From SCUN01 sp964355365 (GTDB lineage: Bacteria > Acidobacteriota > Vicinamibacteria > Vicinamibacterales > SCN-69-37): a stretch of DNA of 9,735 bases. Shown here in pieces: positions 1 through 5,154 of the stretch. The stretch spans positions 1 through 9,735 of the forward strand of contig CAYHEX010000164.1 in the NCBI GenBank assembly GCA_964355365.1, written 5' to 3'. Below the pieces are notes generated by a model. It saw only the letters and a list, made by a program, of their open reading frames with translations. It ran no database searches and was not told the origin of the DNA. Both the position numbers and the translations under genes were made by a program. Each line of letters begins with the position of its first letter. Position 1 is the first letter of the stretch.

Positions 1-55
1 GAAAGCGTGTTGTCGGGTAACCGGCACGTGGGTTCGAATCCCACCCTCTCCGCCA
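1..55 (+). tRNA. tRNA-Ser, 3' part (5' half lies outside the window)
   Basis: The 3' half of a class II tRNA is visible. The T arm has a perfect 5-bp stem (28-32 with 40-44) around a canonical TTCGAAT loop. The 3' acceptor strand is 45-51, the discriminator is G52, and CCA is encoded at 53-55. Before the T arm is a long variable arm with a 5-bp stem (12-16 with 21-25, one T-G pair) and a GTAA loop, which limits the identity to Ser, Leu or Tyr. Discriminator G and the layout after the anticodon fit serine. The window opens with GAAA, which I read as the last two anticodon bases (GA) plus A37 and A38, giving an NGA serine anticodon. GGA is likely by comparison with known tRNA-Ser genes, but its first base is off-window. 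The D arm and 5' acceptor strand cannot be checked. Confidence 0.93.
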
Positions 56-397
56 ACCTACGCCAATCGCTCGCTGCGCTCGCGGCTCCGGTTGGCTTCG
101 CCCTGTTCTTATCATCCGAAGCCTCGACAATCCGCGAGCTCTTCGAGCGCTCGCGTAGGTTGCCCGCCGAAGCTAGCCCGCCGGAGCTGGCCGCGTAGCG
201 GCCGCTTAGCGTAGGTGGGCCGCTTAGCGTAGGAGGGCAGTCACATCCCGATTCGAACCCGGGGTAGCTCTTACCCACGATCAGGCTCTGCGCATCCAGC
301 CTGAGTCGCGTGTTCCCACAATTGCTCCCCCATTCGCGAGCCATTGAACCCGGCTCCGCGACCAGATTGCGGTGCTGGAATTGCACAGGGTCCGTTC
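56..397. other. Gene-free stretch between tRNA-Ser and GIY-YIG gene
   Basis: About 340 bases hold no convincing gene. The first ~185 bases are rich in recurring short words: GCGTAGG occurs at 153-159, 209-215 and 227-233, and AGCCCGCCG-like words occur around 160-182. The 10-bp palindrome AGCGGCCGCT lies at 197-206. An open frame running out of the tRNA (7-198) has no start signal and is a by-product of the tRNA and repeat sequence. The second half (241-397) has lower repeat content. It carries two related words, ATTCGAACCCGG at 251-262 and ATTGAACCCGG at 343-353. I see no terminator or tRNA that folds. Such repeat-bearing spacers beside tRNA genes often occur in many copies per genome, but that cannot be tested here. 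Confidence 0.5.
201..236. repeat. Tandem 18-bp direct repeat, two copies
   Basis: Two adjacent 18-bp units (201-218 and 219-236) share the core GCCGCTTAGCGTAGG and differ at a single position (T216 versus A234). A degenerate upstream relative, GCCGCGTAGCG, sits just before them at about 190-200. The unit lies in the tRNA-flanking spacer and does not fall in a gene. It may be part of a larger genome-wide interspersed repeat, which is inference. Confidence 0.75.
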
Positions 398-646
398 ATG
401 GGCCCTAAACGCTTCGTCTACCTGCTGAAGAGCGAAACCACGGGCAAGCGCTACTACGGACTTACGTCCGATATTGCGACGCGACTGGAGGCGCACAACA
501 CCGGGATGAACAAGAGCACGGCCCGGGCCAGACCGTGGAGGGTCGTCACATTGATCGAATTCAGCTCTGCAGGCACGGCCGCGAAGTTCGAGCGCTATTT
601 GAAGTCCGGCTCGGGCCGTGCATTTGCGCGCGAGCGGTTGGAGTAG
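398..646 (+). CDS. Small GIY-YIG domain protein (endonuclease-like)
   Basis: This is an 82-aa single-domain protein of the GIY-YIG nuclease superfamily, related to the UvrC N-terminal and YhbQ/UPF0213-type small proteins. The 'GIY' strand reads FVYLL (residues 6-10, Tyr8). The 'YIG' element reads YYG (19-21, Tyr20). Arg29 in the following helix and Glu65 in the C-terminal helix sit where the family has its catalytic Arg and metal-binding Glu. The C-terminus has the ERYLKSGSGR pattern typical of these small members. I chose ATG 398 because the domain begins directly after it. The in-frame ATG at 344 would add 18 residues without domain character. The ribosome site is weak (ACAGGG about 7 nt upstream). 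The cellular role of such stand-alone proteins is largely unknown; a DNA repair or structure-specific nuclease activity is inferred from the fold. It stands alone between a tRNA-linked repeat spacer and a convergent operon. Confidence 0.85.
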   Translation: MGPKRFVYLLKSETTGKRYYGLTSDIATRLEAHNTGMNKSTARARPWRVVTLIEFSSAGTAAKFERYLKSGSGRAFARERLE

Positions 647-722
647 CGTCAGGGGACACGTCTCTGGGCACCCGGGAAACTGGTCGAGCCGCTAAACAGG
701 GCGACTCCCCGCTCTCAACGAC

Positions 723-1241
723 CTACTTCGCCAACAACCCGACGACGGCCTTCTCGAATGTCTGCGCCGACGTGACGCCGTCGTAGCGCTCGCGGATGAT
801 GCCGTTGCGATCGAGCACGAACGCTACGGGCAGACCAAGAATGCCGCCGTAGCGTTCCGCCAGCGCGGCGTCGCCGATCGCGACCGGATAGTTCATGCCG
901 TACTTCTTCGCGAACGGCGGCACCGGCCCCGCTTCGTCGTCCATAGAGATGCCGATGACGCTGAAGCCGCGGCTCGCATACTTCTTCTGCAACTCGACGA
1001 AGTGCGGGATCTCGACGCGGCAGGGCACGCACCACGTGGCCCAAAAATCGATCAGCACCACCTTGCCGCGGTAGTCGGCGAGCGTGAGCGGCTTGCCCGT
1101 GATGTCCTTCAGCGCGAACGCCGGCGCCGGCTTGCCGATCAGCGACGGCTCCTGACGCGCTACTGCGGGCAGGGCCGCACTCGACGCCGCCAGATGAACG
1201 CTGATCGTCACCGCCGCGAGGGCGAATGCCAGTTTCCGCAC
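723..1241 (-). CDS. TlpA/ResA-family exported thiol-disulfide oxidoreductase
   Basis: This is a 172-aa thioredoxin-fold protein that probably works outside the cytoplasm. Residues 1-28 form a Sec-type signal peptide (MRKL, then a hydrophobic Ala/Val-rich run, then a likely cleavage near ALPAVA or a few residues on). The AhpC/TSA-Redoxin domain starts at about 32 with the IGKPAPAFALKD motif. The redox site is WCVPC (Cys71, Cys74), and the cis-proline loop is GLP at 137-139. Both are complete, so the enzyme should be active in reducing or exchanging disulfides, as in cytochrome c maturation or envelope protein repair. The start is GTG at 1241, four bases after the stop of the upstream rhodanese gene. 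An AAGGG-like ribosome site lies about 10 nt before it, inside that gene's end. The two are clearly one operon and may act together on sulfur or thiol chemistry in the periplasm. The exact substrate is unknown. Confidence 0.93.
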   Translation of the reverse strand: MRKLAFALAAVTISVHLAASSAALPAVARQEPSLIGKPAPAFALKDITGKPLTLADYRGKVVLIDFWATWCVPCRVEIPHFVELQKKYASRGFSVIGISMDDEAGPVPPFAKKYGMNYPVAIGDAALAERYGGILGLPVAFVLDRNGIIRERYDGVTSAQTFEKAVVGLLAK

Positions 1242-1245
1242 GGCG

Positions 1246-1695
1246 CTACTTGCCCTTCTGCGTGGGATAGCCCTTGGCGACCCAGTCGACGCCGAAGTTC
1301 TGCGGGAGCAGCAGCATCTTGGCGTTGGTGAACCCCATCGAGGTGACCAGTTCTTCCGCCGGCTTGACGTTGGGGCAGTGCTCGAGCGGACAGCAGCCGC
1401 AGTAGAGGACGATGAACGTGTCCTTCTTCAGCGACGCGAGTCGCTTGCGCAGGAGGCCGAGCCCCGTGCCGTCGGCGCCGGGGCCGATGAACTCCGACCC
1501 GGGAATGTGGGACTGCTCGTACAGCGACTTGAACCCCACCTGAATGATGAGCGGCTGCGGGCTCGTCGACTTCTTCATGATCGCCACCAGGTCCGCCGGG
1601 GCGATGGTCGGCAACACCTTCGCGTGGAGGCCGGCCGATCCGGCAACAAACAACAGGGACAACACAACAAGCGCGGTTCGGCGGGTCAGTGACAT
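1246..1695 (-). CDS. Exported rhodanese-like protein with Cys-rich active loop
   Basis: This 149-aa protein has a signal peptide (MSLTRR followed by a hydrophobic run, probable cleavage after LHA at about residue 25) and one rhodanese-like domain (about 30-147). Rhodanese landmarks are the HIPGS motif at 63-67 and the active-site loop after strand VLYC, with Cys99 in the position of the persulfide-forming cysteine. The loop is unusual because it reads YCGCCPLEHCPN, with four cysteines (99, 101, 102, 107), close to a metal-binding arrangement. I recall this YCGCCP...CPN pattern in a subgroup of secreted rhodanese-like proteins, so it is probably family-specific and not damage. The start is ATG 1693-1695, with a perfect AGGAGG at 1707-1712 and a rather long 11-nt spacer. 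It leads the operon with the thioredoxin, which could reduce its persulfide or disulfide. Sulfurtransferase activity is inferred and not certain. Confidence 0.88.
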   Translation of the reverse strand: MSLTRRTALVVLSLLFVAGSAGLHAKVLPTIAPADLVAIMKKSTSPQPLIIQVGFKSLYEQSHIPGSEFIGPGADGTGLGLLRKRLASLKKDTFIVLYCGCCPLEHCPNVKPAEELVTSMGFTNAKMLLLPQNFGVDWVAKGYPTQKGK

Positions 1696-1786
1696 GTGGG
1701 CAAAGTCCTCCTGTTCAAACTACACCAAAGATGCAGGGGCCGGATGAATCGTGACAGCGCCCCGGCCCCCGCGCTATCGTTTCTTC

Positions 1787-1939
1787 ATGTGCCAGCGAAT
1801 TACATGCCCCAAGTGCGGTAAGCCCACCTGGACCGGTTGCGGTCAGCACATCGAAGAAGCGCTGCGCGGCGTGCCGGTCGACAAACGGTGCACGTGCCCG
1901 AAGGAGAAGTCCTTCCTCACGAAGCTGTTCGGGGGGTAG
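1787..1939 (+). CDS. Small Cys/His-rich putative zinc-binding protein
   Basis: This is a 50-aa protein beginning MCQRITCPKC. It has CxxC at 7 and 10, Cys18, His21 and CxC at 35 and 37, plus Cys2, which is enough ligands for one zinc site. The WTGCGQHIEEALRGVP segment resembles a widespread family of tiny bacterial proteins of unknown function that start MCQ and carry CGKxxWxGCGxH. I know of no assigned activity. I chose ATG 1787 because the family starts at MCQ. The GTG at 1751 would add 12 Pro/Arg-rich residues with no family resemblance. No strong ribosome site is visible before 1787, so the start is supported by protein pattern only. It is transcribed divergently from the rhodanese/thioredoxin operon, so the 1696-1786 gap must hold two promoters. 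I could not assign either with confidence. Confidence 0.82.
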   Translation: MCQRITCPKCGKPTWTGCGQHIEEALRGVPVDKRCTCPKEKSFLTKLFGG

Positions 1940-1945
1940 AAACGC

Positions 1946-2011
1946 GTGGCGCTGTGGGTGATCGCGATCGTCTTCGGGTCGCTCGCGGTTCGGGCCTACG
2001 CCGGCGGGTAG
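1946..2011 (+). CDS. Possible 21-aa hydrophobic micropeptide, in frame after the zinc protein
   Basis: A GTG-initiated frame of 21 codons encodes VALWVIAIVFG followed by SLAVRAYAGG, a good single membrane-spanning helix. A run of six G (1931-1936) lies about 9 nt before the GTG and could act as a ribosome site. The frame is the same as that of the 1787-1939 gene, separated only by TAG AAA CGC. It could be a separate micropeptide, a former C-terminal membrane anchor cut off by a stop codon, or chance. Hydrophobic short frames are common in GC-rich DNA, so confidence is low. Confidence 0.22.
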   Translation: MALWVIAIVFGSLAVRAYAGG

Positions 2012-2024
2012 ATCTGCCGCGACA

Positions 2025-2039
2025 GGTTCGCCGCGAACC
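2025..2039. promoter_or_regulatory. 15-bp palindrome upstream of the kinase operon
   Basis: GGTTCGC-C-GCGAACC is a perfect inverted repeat with 7-bp arms and a one-base centre, ending 36 bp before the ATG of the first kinase gene. Such a compact palindrome at a likely operon head is a candidate operator for a dimeric regulator. It lacks the loop and T-run of a terminator. No regulator gene is in view, and GC-rich DNA gives some palindromes by chance. Confidence 0.35.
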
Positions 2040-2075
2040 GGCCGCCGAACAGCATAAGATGCGCGGTGGCCATTC

Positions 2076-3530
2076 ATGGACACGCTCCTCTTTAACGACG
2101 TTGTCGTTGCGTGGGATCAGGCGGTGCTGCTGATCGAACGCGACGGCACCATCTCGGGATGGAATCCGGCCGCTGAGCGGTTGTTCGGCCATGCCGCCGC
2201 GGAGGTGGCCGGGCTTACGGTGGATGCGCTGTTTGCGTTCAATCGCCGCGAGGAGGTTCGCCAGATTCTGGACCGGATCGCGGGCGGCGGCGGCGTGGAG
2301 CGGCACGACACGATGGGGATGCATCGTGACGGCCGGTCCGTGCCGGTGTCGCTGGCTGTGGCGCCGGTCAGTGACGAGTCGGGGCGGGTCCTTGGCGCGT
2401 CGGTCATCCTCCGCGACATCACGCGGTTCCGAAACTCCGAAGAGAACTTCCGGCTGGTCGTTGAGGCCTCGCCCTCCGGCATGCTGCTCGTTGATCCGGC
2501 GGGGACGATCACGCTCGTCAACGCGGAGATCGAGCGCATCTTCGGCTACGGTCGTTCTGAGCTGGTCGGCGCTCCGCTTGATGCTCTGGTGCCCGCGAGT
2601 CGTCGCCCGGGGCATGCCGGCTTGCGCACCGGCTTCGAGGGCAGCCAGCAAACACGGCGCATGGGCAGCGGCCGGCTCATTACTGGATTGCGCAAGGACG
2701 GCGCTGAAGTCCACATCGAAGTGGCGTTGACGCCGCTGATGACATCGGTCGGGCCGGTCACGCTGGCGGTCGTGGTTGATGTATCTGAGCGCGAGGCGCT
2801 GCTTCAGCAACTCGAGGCGCAGGCGGTGGAACTCCGGCGTTCGAACGAGGAACTGACGCAGTTTGCGTATGTGGCGTCCCATGACCTGCAAGAGCCGTTG
2901 CGCATGGTGGCGAGTTTCGCCGAGTTGCTGGATGAGCGCAGCCGCGCACACCTCGACGAGAAGGGGCTGAAGTATCTGGGCTATGTCACCGAGGGCGCGC
3001 GTCGGATGCAGCAACTCGTGCGCGACTTGCTCGCATATTCCCGGCTCGGCACGCAGGGGCGTCCGATGGCGTCGGTGGACCTGTCGCGCGTGGCCCAGCG
3101 GGTCGTCGACGATCTGGCGCTCGCGATCCGGTCGAGCGGCGCCACCGTCGACATCGGCCCGCTGCCGACGGTGCAGGGCGATGAGGGACAGCTCGGGCAG
3201 TTACTGCAGAATCTGGTCGGCAATGCGCTGAAGTTCCGCGGCGAGGCGGCGCCACGCGTGTCGATCACGGCCACCTCCGACGGATCGATGTGCCACGTGG
3301 CGGTGGCCGACAACGGCATCGGGATCGACATGAAGTATCACGATCGCGTCTTCGAGATGTTTCAGCGCCTTCATGGCCGTGGCCAATTCGAAGGCAGCGG
3401 CATCGGGTTGGCGATCGTGCGCCGCGTCGTGCAGCGGCACGGCGGCACGGTCTGGTTCGAGTCGGCACCCGGTGCCGGCACCTGTTTTCACTTCACCCTG
3501 CCGCCCGCGCGCACCCTTTCGCCCACCTGA
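2076..3530 (+). CDS. PAS-PAS sensor histidine kinase (soluble)
   Basis: This is a 484-aa two-component kinase without signal peptide or membrane segments, so probably cytosolic. PAS domain 1 spans about 10-118 and PAS domain 2 about 124-240. A short coiled coil (240-262) leads to HisKA, whose H-box reads FAYVASHDLQEPLRMV with phosphorylatable His269. HATPase_c follows, with N-box Asn379 and Asn383, G1 DNGIGI (412-417) and G2 GSGIGLAIV (440-448). All catalytic elements are intact. The SHDLQEPLR H-box is the type seen in bacteriophytochrome-class kinases such as Cph1, which pair with small Rcp1-like regulators; the next gene is such a regulator. The PAS domains show no LOV cysteine motif, so the sensed signal is unknown. 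Unlike cyanobacterial SasA it has no KaiB-like sensor domain. It starts at ATG 2076 with a weak ribosome site and ends 51 bp before the response regulator, as the likely first gene of the kai operon. Confidence 0.95.
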   Translation: MDTLLFNDVVVAWDQAVLLIERDGTISGWNPAAERLFGHAAAEVAGLTVDALFAFNRREEVRQILDRIAGGGGVERHDTMGMHRDGRSVPVSLAVAPVSDESGRVLGASVILRDITRFRNSEENFRLVVEASPSGMLLVDPAGTITLVNAEIERIFGYGRSELVGAPLDALVPASRRPGHAGLRTGFEGSQQTRRMGSGRLITGLRKDGAEVHIEVALTPLMTSVGPVTLAVVVDVSEREALLQQLEAQAVELRRSNEELTQFAYVASHDLQEPLRMVASFAELLDERSRAHLDEKGLKYLGYVTEGARRMQQLVRDLLAYSRLGTQGRPMASVDLSRVAQRVVDDLALAIRSSGATVDIGPLPTVQGDEGQLGQLLQNLVGNALKFRGEAAPRVSITATSDGSMCHVAVADNGIGIDMKYHDRVFEMFQRLHGRGQFEGSGIGLAIVRRVVQRHGGTVWFESAPGAGTCFHFTLPPARTLSPT

Positions 3531-3581
3531 GGCGTCCAGTGAGCGTTAGCTGGGGTTAAGATATCGCCCGAGGATCACGCT

Positions 3582-4004
3582 GTGGTGCGGATTTTGGTGG
3601 TCGAAGACAACCCGGCGGACGCTGACCTGCTGGGGGAACACCTGCAGGGCCTCGGCCGCCCGATCGAGTTGACGACGGTCGCTGACGGCGCGACGGCGCT
3701 GGCCCGGCTGCGGTCGCCGGGATGCGAGCTCCCTGATCTCGTGATTCTCGACCTGAACCTCCCGGGCCTCAGCGGCTGCGATGTGCTCGACGACATCAAG
3801 CAGGATCCGCTGCTCCGTCGGCTGCCCGTGGTCGTGTTCACGCACTCCGACGCGGAGTCGGACGTTGCCAAGACCTACGATCTTGGCGCCAACTGCTTCA
3901 TCACCAAGCCAAAGACGCTGGCCGACTTCCGGCTGGCGGTCAATCGACTGCAGGAATTCTGGTTTCGCGTGGCGACGCTTCCGCCGCTGCCGCCCAAGGC
4001 CTGA
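3582..4004 (+). CDS. Single-domain response regulator, Rcp1-like
   Basis: This 140-aa protein is one CheY-like receiver domain with no output domain. The acidic pocket is Glu8-Asp9, the phospho-acceptor is Asp57 (in VILDLNLPGLSG), the switch residue is Thr87 (FTH), and the conserved lysine is Lys109 (TKP). The C-terminal helix with LxxFxxAVxRLxEFW matches the Rcp1-type regulators that take phosphate from phytochrome-class kinases and often dimerise through this end. The natural partner is therefore the upstream SHDLQEPLR kinase. The start is GTG at 3582, with CGAGGA at 3569-3574 as ribosome site 7 nt away; a second in-frame GTG directly follows at 3585. Its stop lies 5 bp before the next gene. 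It could shuttle phosphate to a further histidine or act by binding a partner protein. The target cannot be read from the sequence. Confidence 0.95.
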   Translation: MVRILVVEDNPADADLLGEHLQGLGRPIELTTVADGATALARLRSPGCELPDLVILDLNLPGLSGCDVLDDIKQDPLLRRLPVVVFTHSDAESDVAKTYDLGANCFITKPKTLADFRLAVNRLQEFWFRVATLPPLPPKA

Positions 4005-4009
4005 CGCGC

Positions 4010-4855
4010 ATGTTCATGGATCGCGCGCTCCCGTTGCTGCTGCTCGTTGAAGACAACCCGGCCGACGCCGACCTGGTGCGCGAGATGCTGGACGCCCCGG
4101 GCGGGCCCGGGTACCGCGTGGAGCACGTGCCCGGCCTGACTGCCGCCCTTCGCCGGCTCGAACCGAACTCCGGCGATCCGATCGATGTCATTCTGGCCGA
4201 CCTGCGGCTCCCGGAATTGTCCGGCGTCAACATCGTCCGCGTGGTGCGCGACGTGTCGGGCCGCACGCCCATCGTTGTCCTGACGGGCGTGGAGGACGAC
4301 GAAGAAACGGCGCTCGCGTGCATCGATGCGGGCGCGCAGGACTACCTGCACAAGTCGGAGATGCGGCCCGCGCTGCTGCGGCGCTCGATCGGGTACGCGC
4401 TGAGCCGCGTGCGCGAGGGCGAGGTGCGCGAGCTGCGCAACGCGCTCGAGCATTACCGCCAGATGTCGGGTCCGGCGAGCCCGACGAGCGTGACGGCGGC
4501 GTTGGTCGGCACGGCCAGCATTCGCGAGCGATTCCCCGACGTGTTCGACGGATTCGTGCAGAGCTACATCGTTGTGTTGCGCCATTACTTCGACCGGCTC
4601 GTGCTGGATGCGAAGCGCCCGCGCGACGAGATGGAACGGATCGTCACCAGCCTCGGCGACCATGGCGCCGGGCCGCGCGATTTGGTCGACGTGCACATGG
4701 TGGCGTTGAACCGATCGGTGGAAGCGCAGTCGGGCCTGAAGGCGCAGACGCTGTCGGTGGAAGGCCGGTTGCTCGCGCTCGAGATGATGGGACTGCTCGT
4801 GGACTACTATCGCGTCGGTCGACGGCGCCTGCGCGTTGGGACGGAAACCTCATGA
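4010..4855 (+). CDS. Receiver domain fused to a KaiA-like/RsbU_N-like helical domain
   Basis: This is a 281-aa protein. Residues 7-132 form a receiver domain: Glu14-Asp15, phospho-acceptor Asp64 in ADLRLPELSG, Thr92 (LTG) and Lys115 (LHK). A helical linker (about 133-165) leads to an all-helical C-terminus (about 170-275). Its landmarks are FVQSYIVVLRHYF (182-194), then DLVDVHMVALN (224-234), then LSVEGR (248-253) and LVDYYRVGRRRL (263-274). The spacing and residues resemble the four-helix C-terminal domain of KaiA (TYREILLEYF, EIHVELMD, LEGR and CEMYRRSIPR, from memory) and the related RsbU N-terminal domain. KaiA promotes KaiC autophosphorylation by binding its C-terminal tail. A chimeric receiver-KaiA protein, KaiA3, has been described in Synechocystis. 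Position directly upstream of kaiB, overlapping it by 4 bp, supports such a role. This is inference: an RsbU_N-type partner-binding function is the main alternative. The start is ATG 4010, with ATG 4016 also possible. Confidence 0.82.
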   Translation: MFMDRALPLLLLVEDNPADADLVREMLDAPGGPGYRVEHVPGLTAALRRLEPNSGDPIDVILADLRLPELSGVNIVRVVRDVSGRTPIVVLTGVEDDEETALACIDAGAQDYLHKSEMRPALLRRSIGYALSRVREGEVRELRNALEHYRQMSGPASPTSVTAALVGTASIRERFPDVFDGFVQSYIVVLRHYFDRLVLDAKRPRDEMERIVTSLGDHGAGPRDLVDVHMVALNRSVEAQSGLKAQTLSVEGRLLALEMMGLLVDYYRVGRRRLRVGTETS

Positions 4856-5154
4856 TGTACAAACTTCGGCTCTATGTCACCGGCCGCACGCCGAATTCCC
4901 AGCGCGCGATTGCCAACCTGCGTCAGTTGTGCGGCGACGAGTTGAAAGGCCGGTATGAAGTGGAGGTGTTCGATGTGCTCGAGCACCCGGCCCTCGCCGA
5001 GCACGACAAGATTCTGGCTACGCCGACGCTCGTCAAGCAACTGCCGGCGCCCGTGAAGAAGATCATCGGCGACCTGAGTGATCGCGAGAAAGTGTTGCTC
5101 GGCCTCGACCTGTTGCCGATCGACTCAGACCTGCCACTTGAAGGAGAACGGTGA
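4852..5154 (+). CDS. kaiB: Circadian clock protein KaiB
   Basis: This is a 100-aa protein (99 aa if the second ATG, 4855, is used), matching the roughly 100-residue family length. The core is unmistakable: YKLRLYVTGRTPNS near the N-terminus, then EVFDVLEHPALAEHDKILAT, then TPTLVKQLPAPV, then KIIGDLSDREKVLLGLDLL. KaiB is a thioredoxin-like, fold-switching protein that binds the CI ring of KaiC. In cyanobacteria it then sequesters KaiA and signals to the kinases SasA and CikA. The C-terminal half that refolds (GDLS...VLLGLDLL, including the Gly-Leu-Asp hinge) is fully conserved here, so fold switching is plausible. The short acidic tail is similar to that of cyanobacterial KaiB. ATGA overlaps the stop of the REC/KaiA-like gene, and its own TGA shares one base with the ATG of kaiC, so the three genes are translationally coupled. 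Confidence 0.97.
   Translation: MMYKLRLYVTGRTPNSQRAIANLRQLCGDELKGRYEVEVFDVLEHPALAEHDKILATPTLVKQLPAPVKKIIGDLSDREKVLLGLDLLPIDSDLPLEGER

Noticed and set aside
7..198. 63-codon frame starting inside the tRNA
   Set aside because: It begins in tRNA sequence and continues through the repeats; there is no ribosome site or family resemblance.
241..300. Possible minus-strand tRNA remnant (GGTTCGAATC-like T loop near 250-262)
   Set aside because: The T stem does not pair in the canonical register (G-G and C-A oppositions), and no acceptor or anticodon arm can be folded around it.
344..397. N-terminal extension of the GIY-YIG gene from ATG 344
   Set aside because: The 18 extra residues are Pro/Gly-rich and precede the normal domain start; the ATG at 398 fits the family length.
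647..722. Terminator between the convergent GIY-YIG and thioredoxin genes
   Set aside because: Only weak, interrupted GGG/CCC pairings and no T-run on either strand.
1751..1786. GTG start adding 12 residues to the zinc protein
   Set aside because: The added residues are Pro/Arg-rich, and related small proteins begin at MCQ.
1917..3014. 365-codon minus-strand open frame opposite the PAS kinase
   Set aside because: Antisense shadow of a clear kinase gene; composition is Arg/His/Gln-rich with no domain.
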